This document shows positions 35,319 to 47,766 of a stretch of 64,000 nt of DNA, piece by piece. Each line of letters opens with the position of its first letter. The first letter of the stretch is position 1. The notes below the pieces were generated by a model, which did no database searches, had not been told where the DNA came from, and was given only the letters and a program-made list of their open reading frames with translations. The DNA is taken from positions 124,001-188,000 of the forward strand of contig NZ_HE997647.1 in assembly GCF_000312485.1 (NCBI RefSeq). Reading direction: 5' to 3'. The DNA comes from Yersinia massiliensis CCUG 53443. GTDB lineage: Bacteria > Pseudomonadota > Gammaproteobacteria > Enterobacterales > Enterobacteriaceae. The translations under genes and the position numbers were made by a program.

Positions 35319-36122
35319 ATGAAGCATATAGCGTCGAATTTGATAGAGATCCATGGGATGAGTTTTACCCGTGGTGAGCGTTCGATATTCGCCGATATCA
35401 ATATGACGGTCCCGCGCGGAAAAGTGACTGCGATTATGGGGCCTTCAGGGATTGGTAAAACCACACTGCTGCGCCTGATCGGTGGGCAATTAGCGCCGGA
35501 TACCGGTGAAATCTGGCTTGATGGTGATAATATTCCTACGCTTTCGCGTCAGCGTTTATATGATGTGCGCAAAAAAATGAGCATGTTATTTCAATCAGGG
35601 GCGCTATTCACTGACTTGACCGTGTTCGAAAACGTGGCGTTTCCACTGCGAGAGCATAGTCAATTACCGGAAGAGTTGCTGCATAGCACAGTGATGATGA
35701 AATTGGAGGCGGTAGGATTACGTGGCGCGGCGAGTTTAATGCCCAATGAGCTGTCTGGTGGGATGGCACGTCGTGCGGCATTGGCGCGCGCAATTGCCCT
35801 TGATCCTGAACTCATTATGTTTGATGAGCCGTTCGTTGGTCAGGACCCGATTACCATGGGTGTGTTGGTAAAACTGATTGACGAACTGAATCATGCATTG
35901 GGTGTCACTTGTGTGGTGGTTTCCCATGATGTGCCGGAAGTGCTCAGTATTGCCGATTATGCTTATATTGTTGCCGATCAGCATGTGATTGCTGAAGGCA
36001 CACCTGAACAGTTGCAGGCTAACGATGATATGCGGGTGCGCCAGTTCCTTGATGGTATTGCCGACGGGCCGGTGCCTTTCCGTTTCCCTGCCGGGGATTA
36101 TAAAACTGAGCTGTTAGGTTGA
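35319..36122 (+). CDS. mlaF: Phospholipid ABC transporter ATPase MlaF
   Basis: 267 residues from the ATG at 35319, which lies 9 nt behind AAGGGA; the ATG at 35313 is only 3 nt away from that site. Walker [14 protein letters not shown], signature [12 protein letters not shown], Walker [14 protein letters not shown] and H-loop VVSHDVPEV. It drives the MlaFEDB complex that keeps outer-membrane lipid asymmetry. First gene of the mla operon. Confidence 0.96.
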   Translation: MKHIASNLIEIHGMSFTRGERSIFADINMTVPRGKVTAIMGPSGIGKTTLLRLIGGQLAPDTGEIWLDGDNIPTLSRQRLYDVRKKMSMLFQSGALFTDLTVFENVAFPLREHSQLPEELLHSTVMMKLEAVGLRGAASLMPNELSGGMARRAALARAIALDPELIMFDEPFVGQDPITMGVLVKLIDELNHALGVTCVVVSHDVPEVLSIADYAYIVADQHVIAEGTPEQLQANDDMRVRQFLDGIADGPVPFRFPAGDYKTELLG

Positions 36123-36132
36123 TGGAGTATTC

Positions 36133-36915
36133 ATGCTAGTACAGACATTAGCGTCTCTAGGCCGTCGCGGCATTAATGTCTGCGCCTCCTTTGGTCGCGC
36201 AGGCTTAATGTTGTTCAATGCCCTCGTGGGGCGGCCTGAACCGCGAAAACAGTGGCCACTATTGGTTAAACAACTGTATAGCGTTGGGGTGCAATCCCTG
36301 CTGATTATCGTGGTTTCCGGCCTGTTCATCGGTATGGTTCTCGGGTTACAGGGCTTCTTGATCCTAACCACATACAGTGCAGAAGCCAGCCTTGGCATGA
36401 TGGTATCATTGTCACTGTTACGTGAATTAGGGCCCGTCGTCACAGCGCTGCTGTTCGCAGGTCGTGCAGGTTCTGCATTGACTGCGGAGATTGGCCTAAT
36501 GAAGGCCACAGAGCAGATTTCCAGTTTGGAAATGATGGCCATTGACCCCTTGCGCCGAGTAGTCGCACCTCGGTTCTGGGCGGGTCTGATCAGTATGCCA
36601 TTATTGACCGCGATTTTTGTTGCCGTCGGTATTTGGGGCGGTTCAGTGGTCGGTGTTGACTGGAAAGGCATCGATGGCGGTTTCTTTTGGTCAGCCATGC
36701 AGAGCGCCGTTGAGTGGCGTACAGATTTACTGAATTGCCTGATCAAAAGTGTGGTATTTGCCATTACCGTGACTTGGATTGCGCTGTTCAATGGTTATGA
36801 TGCGATCCCAACATCTGAAGGGATTAGCCGGGCAACGACCCGTACTGTGGTGCATTCGTCACTGGCGGTATTGGGATTAGATTTTGTGCTGACAGCACTG
36901 ATGTTTGGGAACTGA
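36133..36915 (+). CDS. mlaE: Phospholipid ABC transporter permease MlaE
   Basis: 260 residues, MlaE-type permease with about five membrane segments: [40 protein letters not shown] and the coupling stretch [20 protein letters not shown]. It is 10 nt behind mlaF and forms the membrane core with the MlaF ATPase. Confidence 0.96.
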   Translation: MLVQTLASLGRRGINVCASFGRAGLMLFNALVGRPEPRKQWPLLVKQLYSVGVQSLLIIVVSGLFIGMVLGLQGFLILTTYSAEASLGMMVSLSLLRELGPVVTALLFAGRAGSALTAEIGLMKATEQISSLEMMAIDPLRRVVAPRFWAGLISMPLLTAIFVAVGIWGGSVVGVDWKGIDGGFFWSAMQSAVEWRTDLLNCLIKSVVFAITVTWIALFNGYDAIPTSEGISRATTRTVVHSSLAVLGLDFVLTALMFGN

Positions 36916-36919
36916 GTCG

Positions 36920-37510
36920 ATGCAAACGAAGAAAAGTGAAATCTGGGTAGGCGCGTTTATACTGATTGCTATCGTGGCAGTCATATTCCTCTGCCTGAAG
37001 GTGGCCGATATCAAAGCAGTGGGCAATCAACCGACTTACCGGATTTACGCAAATTTTGACAATATTGGCGGACTTAAAAACAATTCACCGGTCAAAATTG
37101 GCGGGGTAGTCGTTGGGCGGGTAGCGAATATTACGTTGGATACCAGTAACTACAGCCCTCGTGTGGCAATGGATATTCAGCAGCGCTATAACCATATCCC
37201 AGATACCAGTTCATTGGCTGTCCGTACGTCAGGCTTATTGGGTGAGCAGTTCTTGGCTCTGAACGTCGGTTTTGAAGATCCTGATATGGGCACCAGTATT
37301 TTGAAAGACGGAGGTGTGATTCAAGACACCAAGTCCGCCTTGGTACTGGAAGACCTTATCGGCCAGTTCTTGTACAAAAGTGGTGGGGATGGTAATTCTG
37401 ATTCACCAGCCAATAACCCAGCTGCGTTGCCAACTGGAACCACTGTACCGGCTGAAGGTACACAGTCACCGGCAGTCAATAGTCACTTGCCTGCAACTCA
37501 ACATCCATAA
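36920..37510 (+). CDS. mlaD: Outer-membrane lipid asymmetry MCE-domain protein MlaD
   Basis: 196 residues from the ATG at 36920 (MQTKKSEIWVGAFILIAIVA), which is the E. coli start. A single membrane anchor, one MCE domain (FDNIGGLKNNSPVKIGGVVV) and a low-complexity Pro/Asn/Thr tail of about 45 residues, a little longer than in E. coli (183). It forms a hexameric ring on MlaE through which lipid passes. Confidence 0.95.
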   Translation: MQTKKSEIWVGAFILIAIVAVIFLCLKVADIKAVGNQPTYRIYANFDNIGGLKNNSPVKIGGVVVGRVANITLDTSNYSPRVAMDIQQRYNHIPDTSSLAVRTSGLLGEQFLALNVGFEDPDMGTSILKDGGVIQDTKSALVLEDLIGQFLYKSGGDGNSDSPANNPAALPTGTTVPAEGTQSPAVNSHLPATQHP

Positions 37511-37522
37511 AAGGGTATCAGA

Positions 37523-38149
37523 ATGTTTAAACGTTTCCTTATGATTGCATTGCTGGTGGTCGCGCCATTGGCGAATGCGGTCGATCAAACAAACCCGTAT
37601 CGTCTGATGGATGAAGCGGCAGAAAGAACATTCACACGTCTGAAAACTGAACAAGCTAAGATCAAGCAAAACCCAGACTATTTACGGACGATCGTGCGCG
37701 AAGAGCTGTTGCCATTCGTCCAGATTAAGTATGCCGGGGCACTGGTATTGGGGAGCTATTATAAAGGGGCAACACCTGCACAACGTGAAGCCTACTTTAA
37801 TGCTTTCAGTCAATATCTAGAGCAGGCATACGGCCAAGCATTGGCGTTGTACCACGGCCAAACTTATGATGTCGCGCCAGACCAGCCGCTGGGTGATGCC
37901 AATATTGTCGCTATCCGTGTGACCATCCTCGATCCTAATGGCCGCCCACCGGTTCGTTTAGATTTCCAATGGCGTAAAAATAGCCAAACTGGCAACTGGC
38001 AGGCGTATGACATGATAGCCGAGGGGGTTAGCATGATCAGCACTAAGCAAAATGAGTGGGCTTCTATCCTGCGTCAAAAAGGTGTTGATGGCTTGACCCA
38101 ACAATTGCTGCTTGCCGCGAAACAGCCAATTACCTTAGATAAGCAGTAA
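37523..38149 (+). CDS. mlaC: Periplasmic phospholipid-binding protein MlaC
   Basis: 208 residues. Signal peptide [19 protein letters not shown], then the Ttg2-type lipid-binding fold ([40 protein letters not shown]). It shuttles phospholipid between MlaA in the outer membrane and MlaFEDB. It starts 12 nt after mlaD. Confidence 0.95.
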   Translation: MFKRFLMIALLVVAPLANAVDQTNPYRLMDEAAERTFTRLKTEQAKIKQNPDYLRTIVREELLPFVQIKYAGALVLGSYYKGATPAQREAYFNAFSQYLEQAYGQALALYHGQTYDVAPDQPLGDANIVAIRVTILDPNGRPPVRLDFQWRKNSQTGNWQAYDMIAEGVSMISTKQNEWASILRQKGVDGLTQQLLLAAKQPITLDKQ

Positions 38150-38170
38150 GGGCGGGGATAAGTAGCAATA

Positions 38171-38494
38171 ATGGCAAATGAACTGAGCTGGCATTCAGAG
38201 CAGGATACGCTGGTACTGCAAGGTGAGTTAGATCGTGAGACGCTGTTGCCTCTTTGGCAGCAGCGCGAGGTGCTGCTGGCGGATAAAACCCATATCGATG
38301 TCAGTCAGTTACAACGCGTTGACTCCTCTGGCTTGGCGCTACTGGTGCATTTTCGTGAACTGAGGATCAAGCAAGGAACTTCACTCATGATCATGGGGGT
38401 CAGTGACCGGCTAGCTACCCTGATTGAGCTGTATAATCTTCGCGATATCATACCAGTCGAAACCGTAGCCTCAGCAGAAATATACCCAGGCTAG
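38171..38494 (+). CDS. mlaB: STAS-domain protein MlaB
   Basis: 107 residues, single STAS domain: LVLQGELDRETLLPLWQQRE, then QLQRVDSSGLALLVHF with the conserved Ser. It binds MlaF and supports the complex. Last gene of the mla operon; a terminator follows at 38531. Confidence 0.93.
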   Translation: MANELSWHSEQDTLVLQGELDRETLLPLWQQREVLLADKTHIDVSQLQRVDSSGLALLVHFRELRIKQGTSLMIMGVSDRLATLIELYNLRDIIPVETVASAEIYPG

Positions 38495-38530
38495 CGAATA
38501 CCGCTGCTACGTCAAGAATGAAAACGAGTG

Positions 38531-38568
38531 GCCCCTGCAGATAATTATGACGCAGGGGCTTTTCTTTG
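38531..38568 (+). terminator. Terminator of the mla operon
   Basis: GCCCCTGC (38531-38538) pairs with GCAGGGGC (38552-38559) around a 13-nt loop, followed by TTTTCTTTGTT. Confidence 0.8.
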
Positions 38569-38637
38569 TTTCGGAACATGCCGTATTCCACTAATATGTT
38601 TGACTGGCTATGCTCCTCATAAAATAGAATGAATCTT

Positions 38638-38892
38638 ATGGATACTAACGAAATTAAAGACGTGCTGATGCGAGCATTGGCATTACAAGAAGCACATGTG
38701 ACCGGCGATGGCAGTCATTTTCAGGTGATTGCGGTCGGTGAGCTATTTGCTGACATGAGCCGAGTGAAAAAACAGCAGGCTGTGTATGCGCCTTTGATGG
38801 AATATATCGCGGATAACCGTATTCATGCCTTATCAATTAAGGCTTATACGCCACAAGAGTGGCTGCGGGATCGTAAGCTAAACGGCTTTTAA
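38638..38892 (+). CDS. ibaG: BolA-family iron-sulfur cofactor protein IbaG
   Basis: 84 residues from the ATG at 38638, equal to E. coli IbaG; an ATG 9 nt upstream is possible, and neither has a strong ribosome site. BolA fold with [20 protein letters not shown] and the invariant His in [16 protein letters not shown]. It partners monothiol glutaredoxin. It lies directly before murA, as in E. coli. Confidence 0.94.
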   Translation: MDTNEIKDVLMRALALQEAHVTGDGSHFQVIAVGELFADMSRVKKQQAVYAPLMEYIADNRIHALSIKAYTPQEWLRDRKLNGF

Positions 38893-38968
38893 TACTGTTG
38901 GCTAGTGGGCTGTTTGATGATGTTGTGAACAGTTCAACGGCGGGCGGTAAATTCGAATTTGACAATAG

Positions 38969-40246
<1,278 letters not shown>

Positions 40247-40278
40247 GCCTTCGCTAAGCCAGCGATCTCATCGCAATA

Positions 40279-40314
40279 AAAATGCCAGCCGTTCTCACGA
40301 GCTGGCATTTTTTT
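40279..40314 (+). terminator. Terminator shared by murA and degS
   Basis: AAATGCCAGC pairs with GCTGGCATTT around CGTTCTCACGA, followed by TTTT on the plus strand. A-rich bases on the other side (ATAAAAATG) give a T tract on the minus strand too, so it can serve the convergent degS. Confidence 0.85.
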
Positions 40315-40324
40315 AACAAAAAAA

Positions 40325-41416
40325 TTATGGCTGTTGTGTTGCTTGGTGGCCAAGTACTGCATTTTGATCTAATTCTGTAATGGTGATTTGTATCGTTATT
40401 TGCTGACCATTACGCAAGAGCAGTACTGGAATCGTTGTTCCGGGGCGGATTTCTGCAACCTGATCCATTGTTTCAATCACGGACGTGGCAGGCTTATTAT
40501 TCACGCTAAGAATGATATCACCGACTTGCAAATCAGATCTCGCCGCTGGGCCATCTGGCGATATCCCATTAACTTTAATGCCATGTATCCGATCGGGGCC
40601 ATTACCGCTCGCATTGAAAGGAGGATACTCCTCGCCAGTCACCCCGATATAACCGCGAATGACCCGCCCGTCACGAATCAGCTTCTCCATGACTTTGGTC
40701 GCCAGCGCCGTTGGAATAGCAAAACCGATCCCTTCCGGTGTTTCACCGTTGCTACTTTTATCGAAAGATAAGGTATTAATCCCCATCAACTCACCCAATG
40801 TATTCACCAGTGCGCCGCCAGAGTTGCCCTGATTGATTGAGGCATCGGTCTGAAGGAAGTTTTGTCGGCCAGAATCGCTTAAACCGATACGGCCGGTGGC
40901 ACTGATAATCCCCTGAGTGACCGTCTGGCCCAAGTTATAAGGGTTACCGATGGCGAGGACGACATCGCCAATATGGGGGACACGATTAATATTGATGGGA
41001 ATGACAGGGAGATTGACCGCATCAATTTTCAGAACGGCTAAATCTGTCAGGCTATCCGAACCGACCAGTAATGCCTCTGATACACGGCCATTTTGCAGCG
41101 CCACGATAATTTGCTCTGCATTATTAATAACGTGCTTGTTGGTCAGGATGTAGCCTTTGTCACTCATGATAACGCCAGAGCCCAGCGTACGAATGGCTAG
41201 CCCATCTTGAGTTGAGCTCAGACTGCGATTATAGACATTCACCACCGCAGGCGCCGCTCTGCGTACCGCTTGATTATAACTGGCGGGGGTTTCTTCTAAG
41301 CTAGTGCTGCTACCGGAAAAGAAGTGACCGGGATTACGAAGCATAGGCATGGCGACCAGCAAGATACCGGCGACAATCAGCCCCAAAATAATAGAACGCA
41401 ATAGCTTAAGAAACAT
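40325..41416 (-). CDS. degS: Envelope-stress protease DegS
   Basis: 363 residues. N-terminal membrane anchor (LLRSIILGLIVAGILLVAMP), trypsin-like domain with the triad His in LTNKHVINNA, Asp in SLTDLAVLKID and Ser in NQGNSGGALVN, and one PDZ domain (IKVNGISPDGPAARSDLQVG). It senses misfolded porins and cuts RseA to release sigma-E. It follows degQ on the same strand. Confidence 0.96.
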   Translation of the reverse strand: MFLKLLRSIILGLIVAGILLVAMPMLRNPGHFFSGSSTSLEETPASYNQAVRRAAPAVVNVYNRSLSSTQDGLAIRTLGSGVIMSDKGYILTNKHVINNAEQIIVALQNGRVSEALLVGSDSLTDLAVLKIDAVNLPVIPININRVPHIGDVVLAIGNPYNLGQTVTQGIISATGRIGLSDSGRQNFLQTDASINQGNSGGALVNTLGELMGINTLSFDKSSNGETPEGIGFAIPTALATKVMEKLIRDGRVIRGYIGVTGEEYPPFNASGNGPDRIHGIKVNGISPDGPAARSDLQVGDIILSVNNKPATSVIETMDQVAEIRPGTTIPVLLLRNGQQITIQITITELDQNAVLGHQATQQP

Positions 41417-41466
41417 GAGGTTTATGGCGTGAATGAATGGATGTCAGGAGGATAGCATGAGTTTGG

Positions 41467-41497
41467 CGGACACAGCATGGTGCTGTGTCCGATTTTT
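41467..41497 (+). other. Strong hairpin between degQ and degS with T run on the opposite strand
   Basis: CGGACACAGCA (41467-41477) pairs exactly with TGCTGTGTCCG (41481-41491) around TGG. ATTTTT follows on the plus strand, while both neighbours read on the minus strand. On the sense strand the hairpin lacks a U tract, though it may still mark the degQ mRNA end. Confidence 0.65.
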
Positions 41498-41504
41498 CCG
41501 CAAA

Positions 41505-42878
41505 TTAGCGTATTAACAGGTAAATATTCTCACCGCCACGCACAATATTCAGTGCAATGACCGCAGGTTTTGCTTCGATGGCTTTGCGTAATTCGGCGAT
41601 GTCTTTTACGCGAACACGGTTTACAGCAATAATCACATCGTCTTTCTGCAAGCCAGATTGCGCTGCAGGTGAACCTTTAGTGACGCTTTCAACTTTAACG
41701 CCTTTGCCACCATCTTTGATTTCGCCATTACTCAGGGAAGCACCCTGCAATGATGGTGATAAAGTCTCTGCGCTGGTGGACGTTGGGCTGCTATTTTCCA
41801 GCGTGACTGAAACATCAAGCGGCTTCCCATCACGCAGCAAACCAACTTTAACGACTTTACCTGGGCCAGTGGTGCCGACTTTGGCACGCAGCTCAGCAAA
41901 GCTGCTGATTGGCTTGCCATCGACAGAGACCAACACGTCACCCGCTTTGATACCTGCTTTTGCAGCGGCTGATTTTGGCAAAACTTCACTGACGAATGCA
42001 CCGCGTTGAGCATCGATATTAAAGGCTTTCGCCATATCGGCCGTCATTTCGCTGCCACGAATACCCAACAGCCCGCGTTTTACCTCGCCAAACTCAATCA
42101 ACTGCTGACTGAGGTTTTGCGCCATATTACTTGGGATAGCAAAGCCGATACCGATATTACCGCCGCCAGGGGCGAGAATGGCGGTGTTAATGCCAATCAA
42201 TTCACCATTGAGGTTAACCAAAGCGCCACCAGAGTTACCCCGGTTGATAGACGCATCGGTCTGGATAAAGTTTTCCAGCCCTTCCAGATTCAGCCCACTG
42301 CGACCTAGGGCAGAAATGATCCCTGAAGTCGCGGTTTGCCCCAAACCGAATGGGTTACCGACGGCGACAGCAAAATCACCCACTCGCAGATTATCGGAAT
42401 CAGCAATTTTAATGGAGGTCAGGTTTTTCGCATCTGTTACCTGTAATAAAGCGATATCAGTTTGCTCATCACGGCCCAGCAGTTTGGCATCATATTCACG
42501 GCCATCATTCAACTGAACACGAATTTTATCCGCATTATTGATGACGTGATTGTTGGTTAAGATGTAACCTTTTTCAGCATTGATAATGACACCAGAACCC
42601 AGCCCTTCGAAGGGACGGTTGCTCTCTTTACCGGTTGGCGCATTAGGGCCAAAGAAGAATTTGAACTCTTCTGGCAAACGTTGCTGTTGAACCTGCGTGC
42701 CGGAAACATGAACGCTGACGACGGCAGGTAAGACTTTTTCTAGCATCGGTGCCAAGCTAGGAACAGCCTGCCCAGCCACCGCTGCGGGCAGTGCGGCAGC
42801 GTTCGCCATTGGAACGCTAGCGAGACCTAAGCCGACACTCATTGCCAGCGCACTAAGAAGTAATGACTTTTTCTTCAT
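41505..42878 (-). CDS. degQ: Periplasmic serine endoprotease DegQ
   Basis: 457 residues. Signal peptide (SLLLSALAMSVGLGLASVPM, cut after ANA), trypsin-like domain with His in LTNNHVINNA, Asp in EQTDIALLQV and Ser in NRGNSGGALVNLNGE, then two PDZ domains (GAFVSEVLPKSAAAKAGIKA; VKVESVTKGSPAAQSGLQKD). It degrades misfolded periplasmic proteins. The length is close to DegQ (455) and it lies beside degS, which favours DegQ over DegP. Confidence 0.93.
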   Translation of the reverse strand: MKKKSLLLSALAMSVGLGLASVPMANAAALPAAVAGQAVPSLAPMLEKVLPAVVSVHVSGTQVQQQRLPEEFKFFFGPNAPTGKESNRPFEGLGSGVIINAEKGYILTNNHVINNADKIRVQLNDGREYDAKLLGRDEQTDIALLQVTDAKNLTSIKIADSDNLRVGDFAVAVGNPFGLGQTATSGIISALGRSGLNLEGLENFIQTDASINRGNSGGALVNLNGELIGINTAILAPGGGNIGIGFAIPSNMAQNLSQQLIEFGEVKRGLLGIRGSEMTADMAKAFNIDAQRGAFVSEVLPKSAAAKAGIKAGDVLVSVDGKPISSFAELRAKVGTTGPGKVVKVGLLRDGKPLDVSVTLENSSPTSTSAETLSPSLQGASLSNGEIKDGGKGVKVESVTKGSPAAQSGLQKDDVIIAVNRVRVKDIAELRKAIEAKPAVIALNIVRGGENIYLLIR

Positions 42879-43124
42879 TGATTAAACTCTCTCAATACCT
42901 AACGGTGAATGAATAGTGTAGATGGCTGTGACAGGCCCGTTGTAAGTTCAGACTCTGAGTTAGCTAAAAAATTCACTTATTTCAAATGGCTACTATAGTC
43001 TTAAAATAAGTATCCTGAGATACCGCTTGATATAAGGTTTGCTGCGAAGTAATTCAAGGAAAGGTGAGTATAGAAGTGTAAATGTGCTGACTACGTGATC
43101 GTAGCCAGCATGATGTATCTGTGT

Positions 43125-43529
43125 TTAATCGCGGGTCTGATGCTCAGGGCGTAGTAAGCCTGATGCGCCTTCAGAGTAATCACGCGGTGGCATTTTTACC
43201 GGTGCCTGATCGTTATCAGCTTCAGATTCGGTCAAGCGATAGCGGAACGGATTATCCTGTAACGGTAAGTCCGGTAACAAGTTATTGGAGCTTTTCGCCA
43301 TATGCTGATAAAGCTGACGATAGTCGCGAGCCATATTATCCAGCAATTCAGCACTGCGGGCAAAATGCCCAACCAGTTCTTGACGGTACTCTTCCAAATC
43401 TGTTTTGCTCTTCTCCAGCTCATTTTGCAGCACTTGCTGCTGACGCAATTTGCGGTTGCCAAAGCGCATAGCGACCGCGCCAATGATGATACCCACAACC
43501 AACCCAATAAGCGCATACTCCCAGGTCAT
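43125..43529 (-). CDS. zapG: Cell-division protein ZapG (YhcB, DUF1043)
   Basis: 134 residues. N-terminal membrane helix (WEYALIGLVVGIIIGAVAMR), a coiled coil rich in Gln, Lys and Leu, and a polar C-terminus (VKMPPRDYSEGASGLLRPEH). It is linked to division and envelope growth in E. coli. It diverges from zapE, as in E. coli. Confidence 0.9.
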   Translation of the reverse strand: MTWEYALIGLVVGIIIGAVAMRFGNRKLRQQQVLQNELEKSKTDLEEYRQELVGHFARSAELLDNMARDYRQLYQHMAKSSNNLLPDLPLQDNPFRYRLTESEADNDQAPVKMPPRDYSEGASGLLRPEHQTRD

Positions 43530-43742
43530 GATGACTCCTTTTTTGACTTCATTGTTCAGCAGGACTTTTCACTTAATAATAGCCACTATAACCGTTAACC
43601 TTGTCTGAGTGGAATCCTGATGCAACTTTGGTTTTGATTATCAGGATTTATCCGCAGGTGTTGAGTCGGTAAATGCTGCGATTGCACGATAAATCAGTGA
43701 GAAAGTAACGCGAAAAGTAGATAACTATTTTATCAGGGATTA

Positions 43743-44882
43743 ATGATAAACATGCAACTAAGTACACCTACAACGATTTATCAGCAGGCGCTTGATGCTG
43801 GCGACTACCAGCCTGACGATGTACAAAGACGCGCTGTTGCACAGTTGGACCAAATTTATCATGCACTCATGCAACGTCAGCATGAGCCACCCGCTGGGGT
43901 GGGGATTCGTGGGCGGTTGAACCGTTTGATCGGCCGAGGCTCATCAAAAACGGCCATACGTCCGGTGCAGGGTTTATATATGTGGGGCGGCGTTGGGCGC
44001 GGTAAAACTTGGCTGATGGATATGTTTTTCCACAGTTTGCCAAGCGAGCGTAAACTTCGGCTGCATTTTCACCGTTTTATGCTGCGGGTACATCAAGAAC
44101 TGGCTGAACTGCAAGGGCATGAAAATCCGTTGGAGATCATTGCTGATCACTTCAAAACGCAAACCGATGTGTTGTGCTTTGATGAGTTTTTCGTCACTGA
44201 TATTACCGATGCCATGCTGTTAGCAACATTGCTAGACGCCTTATTTTCAAGAGGCATTACACTGGTCGCAACCTCCAATATTCCGCCCGATAACTTGTAT
44301 CAAAATGGCTTACAGCGCGCTCGCTTCGTGCCGGCGATTGGATTGATTAAGCAGTATTGCGATGTGATGAATGTCGACGCAGGCATTGATTACCGTTTGC
44401 GCACCCTGACGCAAGCCAATCTTTATCTGGCCCCATTGAATTCGCAGACCGAGCAGGTCATGGGCGAAATGTTTGTCAAATTGGCGGGTAAAGAGGGCGA
44501 ACATACGCCGGTGCTGGAGGTCAATCACCGGCCATTACCGGCGATTTGTGCGGGACAGGGGGTTTTGGCGATAGATTTCCATACGTTGTGCGAAGAAGCA
44601 CGTAGCCAGTTGGATTACATTGCACTGTCGAAGGTCTATCACACGGTATTGCTGCACAATGTTCACTGTATGGCGACGGTACGTGATGAAAATACGGCTC
44701 GGCGCTTTTTGGCGTTAGTCGATGAGTTTTACGAACGAAGAGTCAAATTGATCATCTCAGCTGAAGCATCCATGTTTGAGATTTATCGCGGTGAGCACCT
44801 AAAATTCGAATATCAGCGCTGTTTATCTCGGTTACAAGAGATGCAGAGTGAAGAGTACCTTGCTTTACCGCATCTGCCGTAA
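43743..44882 (+). CDS. zapE: Cell-division ATPase ZapE
   Basis: 379 residues; the start at 43743 or the ATG three codons later. AFG1-like AAA+ ATPase: Walker A MWGGVGRGKTWLMDMFF, Walker B DVLCFDEFFVTDITDA and sensor TLVATSNIPPDNLY. It associates with the Z ring under stress and low oxygen. Known start similarity is weak (MQLSTPTTIYQQALDAGDYQ), so the N-terminus is uncertain by three residues. Confidence 0.93.
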   Translation: MINMQLSTPTTIYQQALDAGDYQPDDVQRRAVAQLDQIYHALMQRQHEPPAGVGIRGRLNRLIGRGSSKTAIRPVQGLYMWGGVGRGKTWLMDMFFHSLPSERKLRLHFHRFMLRVHQELAELQGHENPLEIIADHFKTQTDVLCFDEFFVTDITDAMLLATLLDALFSRGITLVATSNIPPDNLYQNGLQRARFVPAIGLIKQYCDVMNVDAGIDYRLRTLTQANLYLAPLNSQTEQVMGEMFVKLAGKEGEHTPVLEVNHRPLPAICAGQGVLAIDFHTLCEEARSQLDYIALSKVYHTVLLHNVHCMATVRDENTARRFLALVDEFYERRVKLIISAEASMFEIYRGEHLKFEYQRCLSRLQEMQSEEYLALPHLP

Positions 44883-46118
<1,236 letters not shown>

Positions 46119-46149
46119 TTTTTTGCCTTTATGGCATCAGATTGATGGT

Positions 46150-46179
46150 AAAAACCCGGTGTTTCACCGGGTTTTTTTA
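46150..46179 (+). terminator. Terminator of rplM-rpsI
   Basis: AAAAACCCGGTG pairs with CACCGGGTTTTT around TTT, ending in seven T. Beyond it, 46180-46521 is AT-rich and holds the sspA promoter region, with no gene visible. Confidence 0.92.
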
Positions 46180-46521
46180 TTTGTCTGAGTAATACATCTG
46201 ATAATCACATCTGAAAAGCACTTTCCCACCACTCTATATATTATATTTTTGCCGCTAACCTGTTGTCTGATAGACGATTTTTTATGAAATAGCAGCACGA
46301 TCCCCACAAAACATTCAAAATCTGGTAAACTATCACTCACTTTTGTGCCTGTTCGGCGAACTAGTTAGCGTCCGTGTATCTCCCTGGCTGAATTCTTATC
46401 TCGACCAAGGCTTATTTACGGCAGCAGCTGTTGAGATTGCGAACTGGCGGTCAAACGACTCAGGATAGCAACCTCACCGTGGGCTATTCGCACTGTTTTC
46501 TAGATAATCTTGGAGGTTTTC

Positions 46522-47163
46522 ATGGCTGTCGCTGCCAACAAACGTTCGGTAATGACGCTGTTTTCCGGCCCGACCGACATTTTTAGCCATCAAGTACGTA
46601 TCGTACTGGCGGAGAAAGGTGTCAGTGTTGAGATTGAGCAGGTTGAAGCTGGTAATCTGCCGCAGGACCTAATTGACCTCAATCCCTACCAGACCGTCCC
46701 TACTTTGGTTGATCGCGAGCTGACGCTGTATGAATCCCGTATCATCATGGAATATCTGGATGAGCGTTTCCCACATCCACCATTGATGCCGGTATATCCT
46801 GTTGCACGTGGTAGCAGCCGTTTGATGATGCACCGCATTGAGCAAGACTGGTATTCCCTGATGCATAAAATTGAACAGGGTAATGCACAGGAAGCAGAAG
46901 CGGCACGTAAACAATTGCGTGAAGTTCTGCTGTCTATCGCACCTGTGTTCAATGAAACGCCTTACTTCTTGAGCGAAGAGTTCAGCCTGGTGGATTGCTA
47001 CCTGGCTCCGCTGTTGTGGCGTTTGCCAGTATTAGGCATTGAGCTGACTGGCGCGGGTTCTAAAGAATTGAAAGGCTATATGACACGTGTGTTTGAGCGT
47101 GATGCGTTCTTGGCTTCGTTGACGGAAGCTGAACGTGAAATGCACTTGAAAACCCGAGGTTAA
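46522..47163 (+). CDS. sspA: Stringent starvation protein A
   Basis: 213 residues from the ATG at 46522 (GGAGG upstream). Glutathione-transferase fold (MTLFSGPTDIFSHQVRIVLA; PYQTVPTLVDRELTLYESRI). It binds RNA polymerase and acts in stationary-phase and acid response. It is followed 5 nt later by sspB. Confidence 0.96.
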   Translation: MAVAANKRSVMTLFSGPTDIFSHQVRIVLAEKGVSVEIEQVEAGNLPQDLIDLNPYQTVPTLVDRELTLYESRIIMEYLDERFPHPPLMPVYPVARGSSRLMMHRIEQDWYSLMHKIEQGNAQEAEAARKQLREVLLSIAPVFNETPYFLSEEFSLVDCYLAPLLWRLPVLGIELTGAGSKELKGYMTRVFERDAFLASLTEAEREMHLKTRG

Positions 47164-47168
47164 TTGCT

Positions 47169-47684
47169 ATGGAGATGTCAGATATGTCTCCGCGTCGTCC
47201 CTATCTGTTACGCGCCTTTTACGATTGGTTGATTGATAATCAACTGACGCCACATCTGGTGGTGGATGTCACACGGCCAGGCGTATCGGTGCCGATGGAG
47301 TTTGCTCGTGATGGGCAGATTGTATTGAATGTGGCACCGCGCGCGGTAGGTAACTTAGAATTGGGCAACGATAGCGTGACGTTCAATGCCCGTTTTGGCG
47401 GTGTACCGCTTCAGGTGATCGTTCCTATGGGGGCGATCGTGGCAATCTATGCGCGGGAAAATGGTTCCGGCACAATGTTTGAACCTGAAGAAGCTTACGA
47501 TTCTGATGCTGAAGGCAATTTCGATAGCATCGAAGAAGATGAGAGCACGAATACTGCGGCTGACAACCTGATGCTAGTCTCAGATGAAGCAACGCCTTCG
47601 CAAGGCGATAATGGCTCACCTGATGATGAGCCGCCGCAGCCACCGCGTAATGGTGGTCGCCCGGCGTTGCGAGTCGTTAAATAG
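47169..47684 (+). CDS. sspB: ClpXP specificity-enhancing factor SspB
   Basis: 171 residues. N-terminal ssrA-tag-binding domain (SPRRPYLLRAFYDWLIDNQL; MEFARDGQIVLNVAPRAVGN), a long acidic linker and the C-terminal ClpX-docking peptide ending GGRPALRVVK. It tethers tagged proteins to ClpXP. Confidence 0.96.
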   Translation: MEMSDMSPRRPYLLRAFYDWLIDNQLTPHLVVDVTRPGVSVPMEFARDGQIVLNVAPRAVGNLELGNDSVTFNARFGGVPLQVIVPMGAIVAIYARENGSGTMFEPEEAYDSDAEGNFDSIEEDESTNTAADNLMLVSDEATPSQGDNGSPDDEPPQPPRNGGRPALRVVK

Positions 47685-47717
47685 CCATCTTCGTTTTCAG
47701 GTAAAGCAGGTGTATTT

Positions 47718-47750
47718 TAAGGGCGGCCTTGGGGCTGCCCTTATTATTTT
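47718..47750 (+). terminator. Terminator of sspAB
   Basis: TAAGGGCGGCC pairs with GGGCTGCCCTTA around TT with one wobble, followed by TTATTTT. Confidence 0.75.
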
Positions 47751-47766
47751 GGGAATAGGACCAAAA

